64,000 nucleotides of DNA, taken from the NCBI GenBank assembly GCA_003952965.2, contig CM025851.1:2319307-2383306 (forward strand), in the 5' to 3' direction. Below are positions 1 to 18,135 of the stretch, in pieces. The first letter of the stretch is position 1. Each line of letters starts with the position of its first letter. Both the position numbers and the translations under genes were made by a program. The stretch comes from Morella rubra (Eukaryota > Streptophyta > Magnoliopsida > Fagales > Myricaceae). The notes under the pieces were generated by a model. That model ran no database searches. It was not told where the DNA came from and worked only from the letters and a program-made list of their open reading frames with translations.

Positions 1-24
1 TTCTCCAGACTTCCCTCTCATTTT

Positions 25-35
<11 letters not shown>

Positions 36-65
<30 letters not shown>
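36..65. repeat. (CT)n microsatellite
   Basis: About 14 uninterrupted CT units lie upstream of the CASP-like gene, probably in its promoter or 5' leader. Pyrimidine-rich CT tracts of this kind are common near plant transcription starts. Confidence 0.9.
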
Positions 66-67
<2 letters not shown>

Positions 68-255
68 GGAAGTCTCGCCCTCTCCCGTGACTCCACCTCC
101 AACCTGACCCTCGCCACCGTGAAAAGCAAATCCCCCAAAAACACTCCGACCAAAAAAATTTCAAAAAATTTCCCACCACCTTACCTCAACTCCATCATTT
201 CTCTCCCTCTCCCTCTCCCCCATCCTAATGATCTCCTTCCTTGTACACTTCCACC

Positions 256-1307
256 ATGCGATCTCCTCAGGCGCTCCGTAACGGCGAGACCCCTTCCCCT
301 CACCGCCGTCTGCCCACCCCTACCACTCATCACTTCCACTCCACCGTGTCCGAACAGAAACTCCGGCGCTTCAACTCTCTCATCCTCGTATTTCGCCTCG
401 CAGCCTTTTGCTTCTCGCTGGGCTCCTCTGTTTTCATGCTCACCAACTCCCGTGGCTCCGCTTCCCCGCATTGGTACGATTTCGACGCCTTCAGGTACCG
501 TCACTCTTCTCTCCTCTGGAGCTCCCTTTCCTCTGGTTAAAAGAAAATGCTGGATATCAAATGGAAATTTTATTCTTTACAGTCAACAATTAGAAACTTC
601 GCCATATTCTCTTCAAATTTTGCAAATTGACGGAGCAAGAAGAGCAAATACAATTTCACTCTCAAAACAATAACCTTCGGTCCACGGAGACAGCATAAGT
701 TCTTTACTTGATGCCAGTAAACAAAAAGAAAATTAAAAATATGCACTTCTTTTTGCAACTTTCTTCTCGTTTGACGTTTCTCAGCAGCGTAAAACTCAGA
801 TTTTCTTATTGCCCCAAGAAATGCAACTTACGATTCGAAACTCCTGCAGATTCGTGTTCGCAGCGAATGCAATCGTGGCTGTGTACTCTCTCGTCGAAAT
901 GGTAGCCTCTGTTTGGGAAATCTCCAGAGGCGCCACACTTTTCCCCGAATTCCTGCAGGTGTGGTTCGACTTCGGCCACGACCAGGTCCGAACTCCCCTC
1001 CCTCGCTCTCACTCTTACCTCTTTATGATTTTTTCCTTTTGAATGTTACTTCGAGCTATGAACCACCGTGCCTGGGCTTCTGTAGGTGTTCGCCTACCTG
1101 CTGGTGTCAGCGGACTCTGCGGGAACGGCGATGACGAAAGCGCTGAGACTTACGGACACGTGTACGGCCACAAACGCCTTCTGCGTCCAGTCGGACATCG
1201 CAACAGCCCTGGGATTCGCCGCGTTTCTGTTCCTAGGGTTTTCGTCTCTGCTGTCAGGTTTTCGGGTCGTCAGTTTCATAATCAACGGCTCTCGTTTTCA
1301 TCTGTGA
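256..1307 (+). CDS. CASP-like membrane protein (CASPL4A type)
   Basis: Three exons join in frame: 256-494, 850-985 and 1086-1307, giving 198 aa. All introns are GT-AG. The protein has a basic, proline-rich N-terminus, then four hydrophobic segments: near residues 42-62, the start of exon 2, the start of exon 3, and the C-terminal part around [16 protein letters not shown]. The phrases [21 protein letters not shown] and [11 protein letters not shown] are hallmarks of the CASP-like 4A group, and the ending IINGSRFHL fits it too. CASP and CASPL proteins are four-pass plasma-membrane proteins of the MARVEL-related fold. True CASPs scaffold the Casparian strip, while most CASPL members have no assigned role. 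The ATG at 256 gives the family's usual N-terminus. Upstream and overlapping reading frames in other phases look like shadows. Confidence 0.93.
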
Positions 1308-2040
1308 ACGGGAGAGAGATATATGACAGGAGAATATTCGGGTGTGTCCGGTTGCATCTTTCTAGCTGTGCACCGTACTATGTGATTGATATGCTGCTCT
1401 ACGTGTCCATGCGTGCATCTCTGTGCTTTTGAGCCCCCGCACCTCTCGTACATGAGAGGTGCATTCATGTAACGCTAACTCAGATTGTTTTTTTTTTCTT
1501 CTTTTTGTCCATTTCTTTTATTGTTACAAAAAGCATTTATATAATTTTCCTCTCTTTTCTGGATTACTAAAACGTTGAATTAAATATGAACAAATACATT
1601 ATGGGATTCCTTATCTTTTGAGTAAAAAAAAAATAGCTCAAGATTTCATTAGATTTGCTCGAAACAGATCGCTGCAGTACTCCACTAATTTTGCAAGCCA
1701 TATTGCTTGACGAATGTGGGCAAACGAGAGTGCCTCAAGACACTCTTTATTCCAAATACACGGCTCCGGTCAAATCCGTGGACTTAATTACTGCTATGCT
1801 CTACCGACTAAAGTGGACAGATTTCTACTACTTTTTAAAACCACAAGGCAATCAATCCATGAGCTCAAACACTTTGTCCAAGTGCTGCAGTCTACCTTAT
1901 CTTGAAGTATTGATTTTTGGGTTGACTATCCTCCAATGGCATCTGTGTAGATCATTAGCTTCACTGAATTGGGGACCCTTCTACGTATTGGAGACTTTAT
2001 TGGTGTCAAATTAACAAATCTTTTATTCTGTTTTATTTCA
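1308..2040. other. Intergenic / 3' flank of the CASP-like gene
   Basis: This is AT-rich sequence with poly-T and poly-A runs (about 1486-1500 and 1625-1635). It includes a 119-codon plus-strand frame (1655-2014) with no recognisable domain. I see no supported gene here. Confidence 0.6.
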
Positions 2041-2343
2041 TTGAAGGCATTATGAAGATACTGCTTGTTGCAAGTATTTCTTCACCATCCTAATTGCCAT
2101 CATCATTGGGAGCAGAGCAGACATGGGAAAATAAGAGCTGAAAAAAAGGACAAAGACTATGAACCTGATCAACCTTCATTGAGATCATACAATCTGGCAT
2201 GGTTCACATGATGAATTCCAGAGTAGCAATAGCTGGGCTCGCAAACAAAGATAACAAAGACAATGAGATTAGCATGCCATGATACATGAACACTAGTTTT
2301 TCAGGGATATTGCTGTCAAGTATCTCCTCAATGACCAAGTTTT

Positions 2344-2457
2344 TCAGCTGCCTTCATATTTTGGGTCAGCCATCACGAAGTGGTAAGCAATCACGAGAGC
2401 ATACACAAAAATGCCGAGAAAATTAGCAAAAAATCCAAGGTCTTGATCGTCAACCAT
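2344..2457 (-). CDS. OST4: Oligosaccharyltransferase subunit OST4 (37-aa membrane protein)
   Basis: A single short coding exon encodes 37 aa. It begins [17 protein letters not shown], continues with a hydrophobic helix, and ends [12 protein letters not shown] before the stop. This matches the plant OST4 mini-subunit of the dolichyl-diphosphooligosaccharide-protein glycosyltransferase almost residue for residue from memory. OST4 is a one-helix ER membrane protein that stabilises the STT3 catalytic subunit for N-glycosylation. The ATG directly follows a CTGCAG acceptor (2458-2463 on the plus strand), so the start lies at the first base of an exon and a 5'-UTR intron is expected upstream. A plausible donor sits near 3525. 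The family length is 35-37 aa, so the gene looks complete. Confidence 0.92.
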   Translation of the reverse strand: MVDDQDLGFFANFLGIFVYALVIAYHFVMADPKYEGS

Positions 2458-3525
2458 CTGCAGGAACACAACCAGAAACAAGGTACTTTAACATCAGACT
2501 CCAAAACAATTCCACTGTGGAAGAAAATCTAGTCCTCGATCAAATGCAGTAATTACACGCTGGTATTTCCACACAAAATAGTACCATAAGATCAAATGCC
2601 AATCACTTGATTTCAATGCATAGAGTTCAAGTTCTATCCCACTGCCTAAGTCACACAGGATATCAATAGTAGCAAGGACTGTTGGAAATATCTTGCCGTT
2701 TTTCTATCAACCCATTACTTATATTTGAATTTCGTGATGGGCACTATTAGTAGAGGACAATGCATGAAGGACAGGCATGTCCAATCCTCTCCCTATAGAA
2801 TCGAAAGAAGACCTTTAACCACTCCACGCGATACAACTCTTCGTGCTTCATGTCTATTTCAACATCAATATAAGCAAAACCAATTTCTCTCGTCTCAAAG
2901 GACAAAATCATTTCTATTCTAACCACTCCGCGTGATACAACCAATTCCATTGGTTAGTAATGAATCTTAATTATGCTAGCTATATCACTTAGAAGAGTCT
3001 CCATTGACTTTTCGCTCGGAAGGAGTCTCCAAAAGCTCAAAATCATTTCTCATACTACAGAAGGAAAAGACCTTTGGGTTGAGGTGCGCTACAAATCTTG
3101 AACACCCTATTCACACACGGATTCAAGTATAATAGAGGTATACTGGGTAATGGAAATTTACTCCACTTCATATCTGCCAGGCACTAGCAGCTACTACAAG
3201 GGAAAATGAACTAGATAAAGTGAAAAAGGAGAACGACAGTGATCGCAGTGGGAATCGAACCCACGACCTTTAGATTCGGAGTCTAACGCGATATCCACTC
3301 CGCTATGCGATCGTGTGTCATTTAGTTCTCAATGCGATTGTTATTGTATGGAAGATCTAGACGACCCGAAGCGGCGAACGCAGACCCGGACAAAACTGTT
3401 AGAATTCTTGCGTCGGTGACAAAGAAATCAGAACATCATCACAGATTAATGACGCAGGTTCAGGACACAAACACACGCATTTGCCTAAGACCCCCACAAT
3501 CTACTAAGAGAGAGATCGTACCTTT
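2458..3525 (-). other. Probable 5'-UTR intron of OST4, containing tRNA-Arg
   Basis: An acceptor (CAG) directly precedes the OST4 ATG. A donor-like AAAAG|GTACG on the minus strand lies near 3525, downstream of a GC-richer stretch (3526-3650) that could be the untranslated first exon. The span contains no other coding potential except the tRNA-Arg gene. Splicing is inferred from the signals only. Confidence 0.45.
3240..3312 (-). tRNA. tRNA-Arg (anticodon CCG)
   Basis: The minus strand folds into a full cloverleaf. The acceptor stem is GATCGCA paired with TGCGATC. The anticodon arm is TTAGA-CTCCGAA-TCTAA, with U33 and anticodon CCG, reading CGG arginine codons. The T arm contains GGTTCGATTCC. 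The discriminator base is A and there is no intron. A run of T for Pol III termination is not obvious directly downstream. Confidence 0.93.
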
Positions 3526-3659
3526 TGGTAGATCAGCCGCGAACACGCCAAGAGCAGCGACCAGATCTCCGGAACGAAAAAACAAATTTGGTCGTCGTAG
3601 AAATGGCGAACATTTCCCACGCGGCACGAGCAAGCGAAGCGCTTTTGTTTGCACTTCTG

Positions 3660-3795
3660 ACCCAACTAGTAGGCCCATGGCTTGTGGCCCATGTTAGGTG
3701 ACTCTGGCCTTTTCGGTGGGGTGACTTGGAAGTCATCCAAATTTTGCTTAGGAGTCCTTCAGGCTACTTACAATTTTTGACCCACAGCTACGATA

Positions 3796-3826
<31 letters not shown>

Positions 3827-4126
3827 GGGTATCTCTGATTTTTATTATTTTTATTAAATATTCTCATGGAAAAAATTCAATTTAAAATTTTCATAAGCAA
3901 CCCATTCAAAAAAAAAAAGCAAAGCAAATCGCTTGCAAAGATTCAGATCATGGACAACGTGCACTGTACTCTTTGTTTGAAGAGATGGAAAGAGTTGAAG
4001 CTTAACTACTAATTTGATAATGCAGGAACTAGATAGCTGATAGTTACGAAGAGGCAGATTAGGAGACCGAGAAAAATGTGAAACACGCAAGTCTGGAGCT
4101 GAAAAGATTAAACATACGAAAAAGGA
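3660..4126. other. Intergenic, no gene seen
   Basis: The stretch lies between the OST4 leader and tRNA-His. It contains a poly-T/poly-A palindromic run at about 3800-3828 and no supported reading frame. Confidence 0.6.
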
Positions 4127-4198
4127 TGTGGCTGCTGGGATTCGAGCCCAGGTCTCCACGGCCACAACGTGGAATTCTTACCACTAAACTACAGCCAC
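4127..4198 (-). tRNA. tRNA-His (anticodon GTG)
   Basis: The minus strand gives GTGGCTG / CAGCCAC as the acceptor stem and an anticodon arm CCACG-TTGTGGC-CGTGG with anticodon GTG. A TTCGAATCC T-loop is present and the discriminator base is A. It is intronless and matches the plant nuclear tRNA-His pattern. The extra G at position -1 is added after transcription in eukaryotes. Confidence 0.94.
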
Positions 4199-6019
4199 AT
4201 TTTGCTTCGTTCAACCCCAGTCCTAAATAATAACTATTGCGAATTGCTTCCCTTCCTCTATGACTAAGAGGTTTACAACCCGTGTCAGTGTGTGACATTT
4301 ATTCGTGGCTCCAGAGTCCAGACTCCTGAGTTGAATAATAATATTAGTAATTTTTTATAAAGGTAAATTATGAACATTACACCACTAGCCTAGGTACGTA
4401 AAACAATGAGCAAATATTGATCTTTTATGGTATTTTTAGTTGTTGAAATTATTTACACCTTAAATATATAATATTTCCAACTTGGTAAGTTATTAACTTT
4501 ATTTATTGAGCCTGCCAAAAATAGGAAATAATATTATTCCTTCCGAATGCCATAATTAGGAAAACACTATATTAGAACGCTTTTTCAGCTTACCAAGAAT
4601 GCCAAGAATAGACCCTCTATACCTTTTGAATCAATTTATTAATATAGTTGGGATTTCACACAAGAAAGTAAATGCAGTTTTAATTGCATGTGCGAATGTA
4701 AAAGGTTAGAAATATATGTTCACGCACATGCTAGTACTCCACCTAATCTATTCTTAGATGTCTATTTGATGTTGATGGTTTTGTTTTTGTTTTTTCTGAC
4801 TAAGCACTATTACATATCCTGTCATTTGTAATTCTGGCTTGTTGTCGATAATTTACTTCTCAAAATATCACTTATTTATAATTTACTCTCAATTGAAGAT
4901 TTAATTATCAAAAATCAATCTGCGTGGTCCAATATGAATAATTAAGTCTTTTAACTTACGAGTAAATGGTAAGGAAGTGAGAGTTTTAAAGGTTGATTAT
5001 GAAGAGTAGTAATTTGGGATGATATTGTGTATTTTTTTTTTCTTATTTTGATTTCAATAAAAAGTGTGAAAAAATAGAAATAAGATTACTACCTCGTTGT
5101 CCCTTCCACTTTAAGATTCTTTAAAATTGTATAAAAAAAAAAATTCTTTGCAATTTTCTATCAAAAAAATAGACACAAAATGTAAATTTCAGTATTCGGT
5201 TCATGTTTCTTGAAAATTTCATACGGTCAAATATTAAATGACATAAGATCTACATATTATGTATCTCTCTAAATTACACATTCTAATTATGTAAAAAAAA
5301 TTAAAAATATAATATATGTCAAAACACCTTACAAAATGAATCAAGATCCTTTACAATTTGTTGCTTAAATTGTACCGCACAATTTAAAGAAAAAAAAGTA
5401 TAATAAATAGACTCTTCACCGTTTAATAATACACGTATAATTTTCAAGTAACATGAACACTACTGTAAATTCAAACAGCAATTTACAGAAAATACACGTC
5501 TCGTACAAAACACCCTATCACGTTATTTTGGCAAGGACGCTCATTCCAAGGGAGTTTCACGCCTCTTCTAGACTAGACGGTCGCCGTTTTGTTCACTCAG
5601 GTCAAACACGAGATGAGTCGGATCCAACGAGGCTGATAATCGTGACATGGTGATTATGTACGTACCACGCACACACCCCAACTCTTTTTCCAAATCGTGA
5701 GCTGTGTCTGACGTGGTGGATAATTCCCCTCACCGCAGAAGTAACTATCTCACAGTGCATCAGCCCATGCAGAAAGAATAATCTCATCCAACCAGATGAT
5801 TACAACTCATTGACTTAGATATTTTAATTTCTTACTTTACTAAAAGCAACATGCGTGGCCAACAGTTGTACTATGACAGCCTACGTGGCACACACCGATT
5901 GATAACAGTACGAACCGGATTGAAAGCCTTCCGAGCATACTCCGTCAAATCCAATCCAACCGTCGATGGACACCGCAATCTTCGTTTGCAACCGAAACAC
6001 CAGCTCAGTCAATGTAGCT
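4199..6019. other. AT-rich intergenic region and UXS promoter
   Basis: Roughly 4300-5450 is very AT-rich with many homopolymer runs and no coding signal. From about 5500 the composition becomes more balanced toward the promoter of the downstream decarboxylase gene. Short open frames here have no recognisable features. Confidence 0.6.
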
Positions 6020-6031
6020 ATATATATAATA
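6020..6031 (+). promoter_or_regulatory. Candidate TATA box of the UXS gene
   Basis: TATATATAATAA lies about 30 bases upstream of the inferred start of the untranslated first exon. The leader then reads pyrimidine- and purine-rich sequence up to a donor at 6124. Confidence 0.55.
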
Positions 6032-6123
6032 AGATCACTCTGTGCAATTTGTAGAAGAAATCTTTAACATCTCTCAGTTTCAACCGAAAAAGAAGAAAAG
6101 GCCCAGATTTCGATCTCGCCTAG

Positions 6124-6709
6124 GTAATTAACTCGTAATCAGCATTTAGCTATAATCACCACTTGTTTTTTCCTCCCTTTTTCTTTCTTTCTTTTTGGTT
6201 GGCGTTTTTGTTTGTTTGTTTGTTTTGGCATTTTGAGAGCAAGATTCAGATCTGAAAATAGTTAGGTGCGGGTTCTGGTTTCGTCGGTACGAAGCTTTCC
6301 TTTATCTCTACTTTTCGTGTTTTTGAAGAATTCTTCGTTTTATCTCGCTCTTCAGTGGATAGAATTTGTCAAGTTGGTAGCGCATTACTGTTTTTGAATT
6401 AGATTAAGACTCTTTTTAGTGCTATTCCATTCTTTATATAGAGTCCTTATCTCTCAGTTGCACCCATCGATAAGTTACTTTCTCTTGAGAAATTTTGCGC
6501 AGTATAAGGTCAGGTGATCTCATTTTCTTTCTTTCTTTTATTTGTTTCTTGAGTCTGTTTTGTTGTTTGAAAGATGTAGGCATAATGCTATAGGTTGTTA
6601 TGGAATATTGATCTGTGGATGGATTTTTACGAGAGTAAATGAGTGTTGCATTTGGGGTTGTATGTGAATTTGACAGCGAATTGAGAATGTTGACTATTTT
6701 GGGGTTCAG
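6124..6709 (+). other. 5'-UTR intron of the UXS gene
   Basis: The leader exon ends CTAG|GTAATT at 6124. The next exon begins after GGGGTTCAG at 6709, 24 bases before the start codon. The enclosed 586 bases are T-rich and non-coding, typical of leader introns in plant housekeeping genes. Confidence 0.6.
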
Positions 6710-6733
6710 GAATTCAAGAAGAAGCTGACAGTA

Positions 6734-9700
6734 ATGGCTAAGGAAGCTTCAAATGGAGACAACCATGCAGCCTCAAAACCACCTCCAAGCCCATCCCCTC
6801 TAAGAAATTCCAAATTTTTTCAGGTAATGATGGTTTTTTTGTTTCCAAACTTTGTGGTATTCATTTCTCTGTTTCCAGGATCTGAAACCAATATCTTTTT
6901 GAAAGTCACAACGGTAGCTCATATGTTACATGATCTCGAAATGTTCTCTTTTTCTATGACAGTCCAATATGAGAATTTTGGTCACTGGAGGAGCTGGATT
7001 CATTGGTTCTCACCTTGTGGACAAGTTGATGGAAAATGAAAAGAATGAGGTAAGCATTTATAGCCGTTAGAAGTTTTTCTTATCCCTTTACCAGCTGATG
7101 CTCTGCCCACCACCTTATGAATTGTAGTCATTTTTGTCCTTTCTTTTGTGTCTTACTTTCTCTATTTCTCAAATATACTCAAGGTGATTGTCGCGGATAA
7201 CTATTTCACTGGCTCAAAGGACAACCTAAGGAAATGGATTGGTCATCCAAGATTTGAGCTTATTCGTCATGGTATATTCTTTCATATTTTTTCCGATGTT
7301 AAGTGGTATCGTGAAAATCCATGATTGTAATATGCATTCTTCTCTCTCTATGAGGTGTTGTTACGTATTAGAATTTCTAGAAGTTCCAAGTTAAAATTGA
7401 AAATAGGCAGAATTGGAGAGGATCGAGTAGAAATTTGCTTGATGGTTAAAGTGAAAGACTTAGACATCAATCCTGTATCATCGCATTTTCCTACATCCAG
7501 TGGACCAGATGCGAATGAAAGTGCTAACCAGTAATTTAGTAGGGGAAAGAGAGGAGAAATACAAGCTAAATTTCGAGTAATTGAGAAGTAGCTTGATGCA
7601 GTCAATTCTTGTAGCATTGTCTTCTGAGAGTTCCTCTCTCTTTTCTCTTTTGAGCTTTTGCATATTATCTTAGTATTTCAGTACTACCATTGTTAATCAA
7701 GGTATCTGAAGTGAGTTTCTTGTCTGTTCTTACAAGCTATGGTTTGTATTTGAACCATCCTTCATTTTTCCTTTTTTGGCCTTCCTCGAATTTCTAACTT
7801 TCTATCTAGACGTTGTCCATATTCTGAATCTTCTGGCTACACTTTTTGGCAGATGTCACTGAGTCATTGCTAGTAGAGGTCGATCAAATATATCATCTTG
7901 CTTGTCCTGCGTCTCCAATCTTCTACAAATACAATCCTGTGAAGGTATGTATATATATTTCTTTCTGAACAAAAGAGTGAGTCATGGGCAACTGTTGGGA
8001 TTTTTTTTTCCCTTTCTTTCCGTTTCTCTAGATCTTGTTCTCTGTTTTCCAGAGAGTACTGATTTACTGTGAATGTTAATGATATTTGGCATACTGTCAT
8101 CTGACTTGTGAGCATGTTATAATTGACAGACAATAAAAACAAATGTGATTGGTACATTGAATATGCTTGGACTTGCCAAGCGAGTGGGAGCAAGGTCAGA
8201 GACTCTACTATCTCCTCTCATTATTATGGCTTTTTTCAAATGTAGTCATGTCTCACTCAAGTTACAACAATGGACATGCAGGATTTTGCTAACATCAACC
8301 TCAGAGGTGTATGGAGATCCCCTTGTGCATCCCCAGGAGGAAAGTTACTGGGGAAATGTTAACCCAATTGGTGTGTTAACCATTCTGCTAACTGAGTTAT
8401 TAATCATGGTGTATCTTGACTTTACATGGCAATTTTTGGTGCCTCCCTATTGTATGTATTCTGGGGAACTCACTTTATCAATCCAACCAACCATAGCGAT
8501 AAAAACCCTTCTTTTTAAATGCCATCTGAGTCGAGCCGCATTTTTTATTCTGGCTTTATCTAATGGCATTTTAATATGAACGTCATCTGTCTAATGTGTG
8601 AAAGAACTCCTTAATATAAATTTCTTGGTATATTCAACACATACAATGATGCCTATTTATAGCATATTCAAATCATCTTATTTTATGCTTTCCGCACATG
8701 TACAGGAGTCAGGAGTTGCTATGATGAGGGAAAGCGAGTTGCTGAAACTCTGATGTTTGATTATCACAGGCAGCATGGGATTGGTAAAACTCTACTTACT
8801 GTCTTTACTTTTCTTTTTTTCATTCTTTCTGCTATCTATGCAAGTTTAAGATAACTAGATCTTTGATGGTTACGTTAGTTTTGCATTATCATAATATAAT
8901 TTTTTTATCTGGTGATGATCCAATGACAGAGATCCGGATTGCTAGGATCTTTAACACATATGGACCCCGCATGAATATCGACGATGGCCGTGTCGTCAGC
9001 AATTTCATTGCCCAAGCAATCCGGTAATTTCTTCTGAGTATTAACTGTGCAGTAAACCTTATAACCAATTTTTTAGAGTTTTCTTTTTTGCTTGGGCCCT
9101 CTTCCCTTCTCTCTGCCAATTCTCCCAGGCCCTTTTGCATTTCCATGAGACTTTTCCATCAATGTTCCTTACGTGGGAACTACCTCAGTGATATTTATGC
9201 AACATTTTGACTTTGTCGTTATTGTTGTCCAGTGGTGAGCCCTTGACTGTTCAAGCGCCTGGAACCCAGACACGAAGTTTCTGTTATGTCTCTGACATGG
9301 TATACAATAGCTTGCTTTGAATTGTTCTGTAGTTGTGGATTTAATTTGAGTACCAAGTGGGTTTTGGTTGGATTATTGACCAACAACTTGTAATTTTCAA
9401 TTTTGAAGGTTGATGGCCTCATTCGACTCATGGAGGGAGAGAACACTGGGCCCATCAATATAGGGAATCCAGGTTACTAATACACGACCTGTATTTCATT
9501 TCTGTTAGGTGTTGTTTCAACGATGAAATTCATTTATTACCAGTGTTAACTTGGGTTTTCTGTGTTTTAGGTGAATTCACAATGCTTGAACTTGCAGAAA
9601 CTGTGAAGGAGGTCAGTTTTTTTCCTTTTCCAAATTCTCTCTTGCTTCCCCTTTCGGGAATCAATATAGATCCCTTGGAGGAAAGAGCCTTGTTATCAAG

Positions 9701-10060
9701 TTCCATTTTTGCTCCAGCATATCTCTCTCTCTTTTGCTTTACAGTGGTATCTGTTTATGTTACAGGTTTTTTGTGTGCAAACATCACGCTTGAGACAAAA
9801 AATATAAATTTAGACGGAGAGAAGTTAGTACTTATAACCATGGAAACTGAAATGCTTTATTATGTCACCTGCAGCTTATCAATCCTGAAGTGGAGATCTC
9901 AATGGTGGAGAACACACCAGACGATCCTCGCCAAAGAAAGCCAAATATCACCAAGGCAAAGGAGCTTCTAGGATGGGAACCAAAGATCAAGCTGCGTGAT
10001 GGCCTTCCCCTTATGGAGGAGGATTTCCGGACCAGGCTTGGAGTCCCACTGAAGAAGTGA
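6734..10060 (+). CDS. UXS: UDP-glucuronate decarboxylase (UDP-xylose synthase), soluble type
   Basis: Twelve coding exons: 6734-6823, 6963-7049, 7184-7271, 7853-7944, 8130-8194, 8282-8370, 8706-8783, 8930-9023, 9233-9299, 9409-9472, 9571-9611 and 9875-10060. All introns are GT-AG and phases agree, giving 346 aa. The enzyme converts UDP-glucuronate to UDP-xylose with bound NAD+, supplying xylan and xyloglucan synthesis. Exon 2 carries the Rossmann motif [11 protein letters not shown]. The catalytic TSEVYG and YDEGK (YxxxK) motifs are in exons 6 and 7, and [10 protein letters not shown] is in exon 8. There is no N-terminal membrane anchor, so it belongs with the short cytosolic UXS3/5/6 group (about 340 aa) rather than the Golgi forms. 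The gene converges on the methionyl-tRNA synthetase gene. Confidence 0.96.
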
Positions 10061-10459
10061 AACTCCATTATACAGCATAAAACTACAGAATGCAAGCCCA
10101 TCGAAATACCCAGTAATATGAGCAGGCGGATTTGAGAACTTCCTGACAGTAGATTAGGCTCTCTCACAACCATATACCCTCTGTTCTCTATTCCTATATA
10201 CGTAATGTGGAATAAAACAGTATTTGTCTCGTCTCATAATGTAGGATTCTTTTTAAGAACCTCTATTTCGGATTTGGACGATGTTTGATTTGGTAATTCA
10301 GGAAGATGCTTTCTAGTTCGTGATCTCGCTCATACGATTTGCTCTCTCCTTTGTTTGTTTTTTTTTTTTTTTTTTGCTATTATTGAATAATCCTGGTTAG
10401 ATTACAGATTACTGGGGGTGCTGCTTTTGGCTCATTATTTGGCTCTCTTCCCCCCCTTT

Positions 10460-10490
<31 letters not shown>

Positions 10491-10685
10491 GTGCTTGTGT
10501 GGCTCGAAGACCCGAAGAAAGATTATAATATAAAGATATGGAGGCACTTTATTGGAGTGTCAAACAATCTATCTCAAAATTATTGCGAAAAAAAAAGATA
10601 ATATAACTCAGGAAATTGATAATTGAATCAAAGAAAAAAAAAATAAAGAAATTGTGGTTGGGAGATGGCAATTATGTACTCTTCC
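10061..10685. other. Convergent intergenic region with homopolymer block
   Basis: This holds the 3' ends of the two convergent genes. It contains a poly-T run at about 10360-10376 and, at 10450-10489, consecutive runs of about 7 C, 13 T and 20 G. No gene is seen. Confidence 0.7.
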
Positions 10686-17195
<6,510 letters not shown>

Positions 17196-17657
17196 CTACT
17201 CGATCATCTTTAAGCCTACTAGCAGCAGCATTTCTGCCATTTCAGCCTGTGTAAAAGGTCTGCATCCATTAAACATAGCAAATGAACCAAGAAAGTTTTC
17301 AACATGATTACATCCACCAGGAAACTGCCCTCGCGTTATTTCTTCAGCCACTGTCGCCGTCGGCTCACTGAGGGGAAAGTTCAGGAGAACAGATGAGAGA
17401 GAAATAAAAAACACATCTTTACAAACAGCATTTCCTTCTCTGGTCCAAGAGGCAAGAGGCGTTGATCTAGCACAGCCATCGAACGTTTGCCAATCACCTG
17501 AGTCATGTAAAATTATCAACAAAAGTGTGCTCCTTGAAAAGCATAATAAATCGACATCAAGCAAATTAATTACTACGGCATATATACAATATCCCCAGTC
17601 TCCACGCCTGGCAGCCGGCCGCAGATAACTTTGCTGAAATACAAGAGGCTCGTCCAA
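17196..17657 (-). other. Unrecognised 153-codon frame downstream of the ATP6-like gene
   Basis: An open minus-strand frame reads through a possible acceptor (TATTTCAG, near 17640) and has a second possible one near 17500. I recognise no domain. Its central part (IYAVVINLLDVDLLCF) is hydrophobic, and the distal part contains FPGGCNHVENFLGSF. It could be 3'-UTR or a last exon of the 6-kDa ATP synthase subunit gene. The phase would permit joining from a donor at 17852. A real separate protein is doubtful. Confidence 0.25.
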
Positions 17658-17798
17658 TTAATACGAAATTCAACGACACATTAAGATCTTAGTATAATTA
17701 ACATCTAATAGTCATAACTAATCATCAAAATCCATCTATGCTGATAGATAAATGGAAGTTTTATAATTCCAAATATGGGGAAAACAAGAGGACAATTT

Positions 17799-18135
17799 CT
17801 AGAGAGTGAGATACATAAGCATTTTGGTGGTTACAAAATTAGGATTTGATACGTACTTCTGGAATTTCTTGAACCTCTTGTGCCTCTGCATGAAGGGAGA
17901 TTTCTTGGCGTCCTCCTCTACAGACCATTTTCGACGCAAAATCGATTAAATCAAGACAAACTAAAAACACTGGCTCGAGACTTGAGAGCAAGGTCTAGAG
18001 AAGAGAGCGAGCACCAGTGAGGCGAAGAGAGTATAAGGTGATAATAGTGAAGGTGGTGGCGAAGCCATCTAGGAACGACCAGTTCCGATTCCATTCGCGC
18101 CTGAAGAACGCGGGCCACGGATTAAACTTTCTCAT
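17799..18135 (-). CDS. Mitochondrial ATP synthase 6-kDa subunit, diverged copy
   Basis: Two exons, 18135-18015 and 17917-17799, with a GT-AG intron. Exon 1 starts MRKFNPWPAFFRREWNRNW, the signature N-terminus of the plant 6-kDa F1Fo-ATP synthase subunit (about 55 aa), followed by one hydrophobic segment. Exon 2 continues EEDAKKSPFMQRHKR, again family-like. The normal protein stops right after QRHKR. Here the frame continues for about 28 codons (FKKFQKYVSNPN and on) to a stop at 17799, giving 79 aa, or splices at a GTATCA donor at 17852. The middle of the membrane segment (LDGFATTFTIITLY) also differs from the usual VGFAVTGTLITKL. The membership is clear; whether this copy is functional is not. 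Confidence 0.72.

Noticed and set aside
119-673. 184-codon plus-strand frame overlapping the CASP-like gene
   Set aside because: It is out of frame with the CASP-like exons, runs across its first intron and has simple proline/serine composition; a shadow frame.
1655-2014. 119-codon plus-strand frame
   Set aside because: No recognisable domain, mixed composition, and located in a 3' flank; likely chance.
9543-9971. 142-codon plus-strand frame inside the UXS gene
   Set aside because: It is an exon plus retained intron; spliced exons 11 and 12 explain the conserved residues.
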